From Bacteroidota bacterium (GTDB lineage Bacteria > Bacteroidota > Bacteroidia > Bacteroidales > GCA-2748055), in the NCBI GenBank assembly GCA_030592605.1, contig JAUVIT010000045.1:1-9066 (forward strand): 9,066 bases of DNA, written 5' to 3'. The first letter of the stretch is position 1. Each line of letters begins with the position of its first letter. Shown one piece after another: positions 7,256 through 9,066 of this stretch. The translations under genes and the position numbers were made by a program. The notes beneath the pieces are model-generated. The model searched no databases, was not told where the DNA came from, and saw only the letters and a list, made by a program, of their open reading frames with translations.

Positions 7256-8130
7256 TTACCCGGTTTGTCGAGGATGCTGACAATGCGTTGCAGGTCCTCG
7301 TCCGATTTAAAAGGAATAACGATCCGGCCAATCCCTTTATTGCTTCGTTTGAATTCGATGGTGGCCCCAAAATAGTGGGACAGGTGTTCTCTTAGATCCT
7401 CGTAATCGGAACGTCTCTCTTCCGGGGTCTCCTGGGAAACCTCGGTGTTGTTAAATTTTTTAGCAAGACCCTCCACCTGGCGTACCGAAAGATCCTGGGA
7501 GAGAATCTTGCTGAACACCTCCAGCTGGTAATCTTTGTCTTCGATCCCCACAAGCGCCCGGGCATGACCCATGGAAATTTTCTTTTCACGTATACCTGTC
7601 TGTATCTCCACAGGCAGGTTTAGTAGTCGGAGGTAGTTGGCAATGGTGGCCCGTTTCTTTCCGACCCGGCCTCCCAGTGCCTCCTGGGTCAGGTCGAATT
7701 CCTCGATAAGACGTTGGTAAGAGACGGCCACCTCGATGGCATCCAGGTCCTCCCGCTGAATATTCTCCACCAGGGCCAGTTCCAGCATATTTTCATCACC
7801 AGCCTCTCTTACAAAAGCCGGGATCCTTTTGAGTCCCGCTTTAACTGCGGCCTTCATCCGGCGCTCTCCACTGATCAACTGATAGCTGTTGTCAGCGGTC
7901 CTCCGGACGGTAATGGGCTGGATAATTCCATGCTCCTCCACCGACATCACCAGCTCGTTCATTGACTCCTCATCAAAAGAGGTACGGGGCTGGAAAGGGT
8001 TGACCGATATACTTTTTATGGATATTTCATTTACAGCTGAGGGGGAATGCAGCAGGCTACGGCCCTCTTGTTCTTCACCTACATCGATTAATGCGCCCAA
8101 GCCTCTTCCCAAAGCGTTCTTTTTTGCCAT
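7252..8130 (-). CDS. parB: Chromosome partitioning protein ParB (Spo0J/CTPase family)
   Basis: ParB binds parS sites, hydrolyses CTP to slide as a DNA clamp and loads onto origin-proximal DNA, where ParA and SMC act. The 292-residue protein starts MAKKNALGRGLGALI, the usual ParA-stimulating N-terminus. The CTP-binding domain shows NPFQPR (44-49), the GERRMKA motif (88-94) and ENIQREDL (122-129). The central helix-turn-helix lies at about 147-173 (LTQEALGGRVGKKRATIANYLRLLNLP), followed by the MGHARAL helix. A low-complexity acidic linker (about 228-245) leads to a C-terminal dimerisation domain ending SDEDLQRIVSILDK. The length matches chromosomal ParB. The start lies 11 bp beyond the parA stop, and the stop overlaps the DUF5683 start. 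No intact parS-like palindrome was found in the window. Confidence 0.97.
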   Translation of the reverse strand: MAKKNALGRGLGALIDVGEEQEGRSLLHSPSAVNEISIKSISVNPFQPRTSFDEESMNELVMSVEEHGIIQPITVRRTADNSYQLISGERRMKAAVKAGLKRIPAFVREAGDENMLELALVENIQREDLDAIEVAVSYQRLIEEFDLTQEALGGRVGKKRATIANYLRLLNLPVEIQTGIREKKISMGHARALVGIEDKDYQLEVFSKILSQDLSVRQVEGLAKKFNNTEVSQETPEERRSDYEDLREHLSHYFGATIEFKRSNKGIGRIVIPFKSDEDLQRIVSILDKPGK

Positions 8131-8141
8131 TAGATATGCAT

Positions 8142-8942
8142 TTAGTCCAATACTTTTTCTTCCTGCTTCAGCAGGGTTTCTTCATTCTTCTGAAGAATCT
8201 CTCTGGCCAGATTCAGGTGACTGACCGCACCCCTCGACTCAGCATCATAAAGAACTGCCGGCTTTCCAAAGCTGGGTGCTTCACTGAGTTTGATATTACG
8301 TTGAATAATTGTTTCAAAAACCATCTGCTGAAAATGCTTACGCACTTCATCCACCACCTGGTTGGAGAGCCTGAGCCGTCCATCATACATGGTGAGCAGG
8401 AAGCCTTCAATCTCCAGATCGGGATTGAGACCGCGCTGAATAATATTGATGGTATTCAGCAGTTTGCCCAGCCCTTCCAATGCAAAATACTCACACTGTA
8501 CCGGTAAAATTACCGAATCGGCGGCCGTGAGGGCGTTAACCGTAATCAAGCCCAGGGACGGGGAGCAATCGATCAGAATATAATCGTAGCCATCGCGTAC
8601 CTGTTTAATGACGTTCTTGAGCATATACTCCCGCTCATTCATGTTTAGCATCTCAATCTCTGCACCCACCAGATCAATATGTGAGGGGATCAGGTCGAGA
8701 TTGCTGATCTCGCTATTCAGGATAATCTTTTTGGGATCGGCATCCTCAATAAGACACTCGTAAATGCTAGTCTTGACTTTCTTCGTATCAAAACCAGTAC
8801 CGGAGGTGGCATTGGCCTGGGGATCTGCATCAATGATCAGTACCCTTTTTTCCAGCACCGCCAGGCTCGCACCCAGATTGATTGCCGTAGTGGTTTTCCC
8901 AACGCCTCCCTTCTGATTTGCTATCGCAATAACTTTACCCAT
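8142..8942 (-). CDS. parA: Chromosome partitioning ATPase ParA (Soj family)
   Basis: ParA is a Walker-type ATPase that dimerises on nucleoid DNA and moves ParB-parS complexes during segregation. The 266-residue protein starts [20 protein letters not shown]: the deviant Walker A (KGGVGKTT, 11-18) has both signature K11 and catalytic K16. Switch [10 protein letters not shown] (38-46) contains D40. Walker B is [12 protein letters not shown] (121-132, D125). The C-terminal [16 protein letters not shown] (213-228) is typical of chromosomal Soj/ParA proteins and contributes basic DNA-binding residues. The short N-terminus without a helix-turn-helix rules out plasmid type Ia ParA. It is the first gene of the minus-strand operon. 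A candidate Bacteroidota promoter -7 box lies about 45 bp upstream, and no clear Shine-Dalgarno sequence precedes the ATG. Confidence 0.97.
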   Translation of the reverse strand: MGKVIAIANQKGGVGKTTTAINLGASLAVLEKRVLIIDADPQANATSGTGFDTKKVKTSIYECLIEDADPKKIILNSEISNLDLIPSHIDLVGAEIEMLNMNEREYMLKNVIKQVRDGYDYILIDCSPSLGLITVNALTAADSVILPVQCEYFALEGLGKLLNTINIIQRGLNPDLEIEGFLLTMYDGRLRLSNQVVDEVRKHFQQMVFETIIQRNIKLSEAPSFGKPAVLYDAESRGAVSHLNLAREILQKNEETLLKQEEKVLD

Positions 8943-8986
8943 CGGCCTTTTGGTTTATTAGAGGTTGAATTAAATATAACGGGGAT

Positions 8987-8994
8987 CAAATTTA
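8987..8994 (-). promoter_or_regulatory. Candidate Bacteroidota -7 promoter element for the parA operon
   Basis: Read on the minus strand this is TAAATTTG, an exact match to the Bacteroidota TAnnTTTG -7 consensus. Transcription would start a few bases downstream, giving a leader of roughly 35-40 nt before the parA ATG. I see no TTG at the expected -33 spacing, so the call rests on the -7 box and position only. A second match, TATTTTTG, reads on the plus strand at 8996-9003 and may be chance in AT-rich DNA. Confidence 0.45.
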
Positions 8995-9032
8995 CTATTT
9001 TTGGGTAGCCCGCTATTTTTACCTATTTTGTT

Positions 9033-9044
9033 ATTGTGAACAAT
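9033..9044. repeat. Short inverted repeat ATTGT-GA-ACAAT upstream of the parA promoter
   Basis: Two perfect 5-bp arms are separated by a 2-bp centre (ATTGTGAACAAT). It lies about 40 bp upstream of the candidate -7 box, a place where a regulator could bind. It does not match parS. The minus-strand TTGTTCACA inside it resembles the DnaA box consensus TTWTNCACA with one mismatch (G at position 3). A palindrome this short can occur by chance in AT-rich sequence. Confidence 0.4.
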
Positions 9045-9066
9045 GATTTTCCATTTATAAACACCT

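Larger units (their letters stand above)
8943..9066 (-). promoter_or_regulatory. AT-rich intergenic leader region upstream of parA
   Basis: This 124-bp stretch runs to the window edge, has no convincing gene and is clearly richer in A and T than the coding regions. It should hold the promoter and 5' leader of the par operon. It contains the -7-like box and the inverted repeat listed separately, and a short GGG-CTA-CCC inverted pair near 9003-9011 (minus-strand reading). An open minus-strand frame (9065-8970, about 31 codons) is lysine/asparagine-rich and probably fortuitous, but a gene end from outside the window cannot be fully excluded. Confidence 0.6.

Noticed and set aside
8970..9065. Minus-strand open frame entering from the right edge, about 31 codons to TAA
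   Set aside because: It is Lys/Asn-rich as expected for translated AT-rich noncoding DNA, it overlaps the candidate promoter, and other frames in the stretch contain early stops. It is too short to judge as a gene end.

Overview
The window reads as ordinary chromosomal DNA from a member of the Bacteroidota, most likely a Bacteroidales- or Marinilabiliales-like lineage. The evidence is the gene order parA-parB-DUF5683-LysM lytic transglycosylase, the near absence of Shine-Dalgarno sequences, a TAnnTTTG promoter -7 element upstream of parA, and the protein families themselves (DUF5683, Bacteroidota-style MBOAT acyltransferase). No insertion sequence, integrase, tRNA, rRNA or CRISPR array was seen.

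Layout: two gene blocks converge. The left block (positions 1-2004, plus strand) holds the 3' part of a Ppx/GppA-type exopolyphosphatase, followed 16 bp later by a response regulator with a receiver domain and a sigma-54-activating AAA+ domain. That regulator ends without the usual C-terminal Fis-type helix-turn-helix. The right block (8942 down to 2008, minus strand) has six tightly packed genes: parA, parB, a DUF5683 membrane protein, an MltD-like lytic transglycosylase with LysM domains, a membrane-anchored SGNH/GDSL esterase-like protein and an MBOAT O-acyltransferase. Three of the five junctions are 4-bp start/stop overlaps; the other two gaps are 11 and 15 bp. This looks like one operon read from a promoter in the AT-rich stretch 8943-9066. 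The two blocks meet with only 3 bp between their stop codons.

How the genes may work together: ParA and ParB segregate the chromosome origin. The transglycosylase cuts peptidoglycan. The SGNH and MBOAT proteins resemble the two halves of an extracytoplasmic acyl-transfer system (MBOAT moves the acyl group across the membrane, SGNH transfers or removes it). O-acetylation of muramic acid blocks lytic transglycosylases, so a link between chromosome segregation, wall cleavage and glycan acetylation is an attractive but unproven reading. The most notable items are the regulator without a DNA-binding domain (with GAFTSA in place of GAFTGA) and the acyltransferase/esterase pair at the end of the par operon. 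I found no clearly new defence or mobile system.
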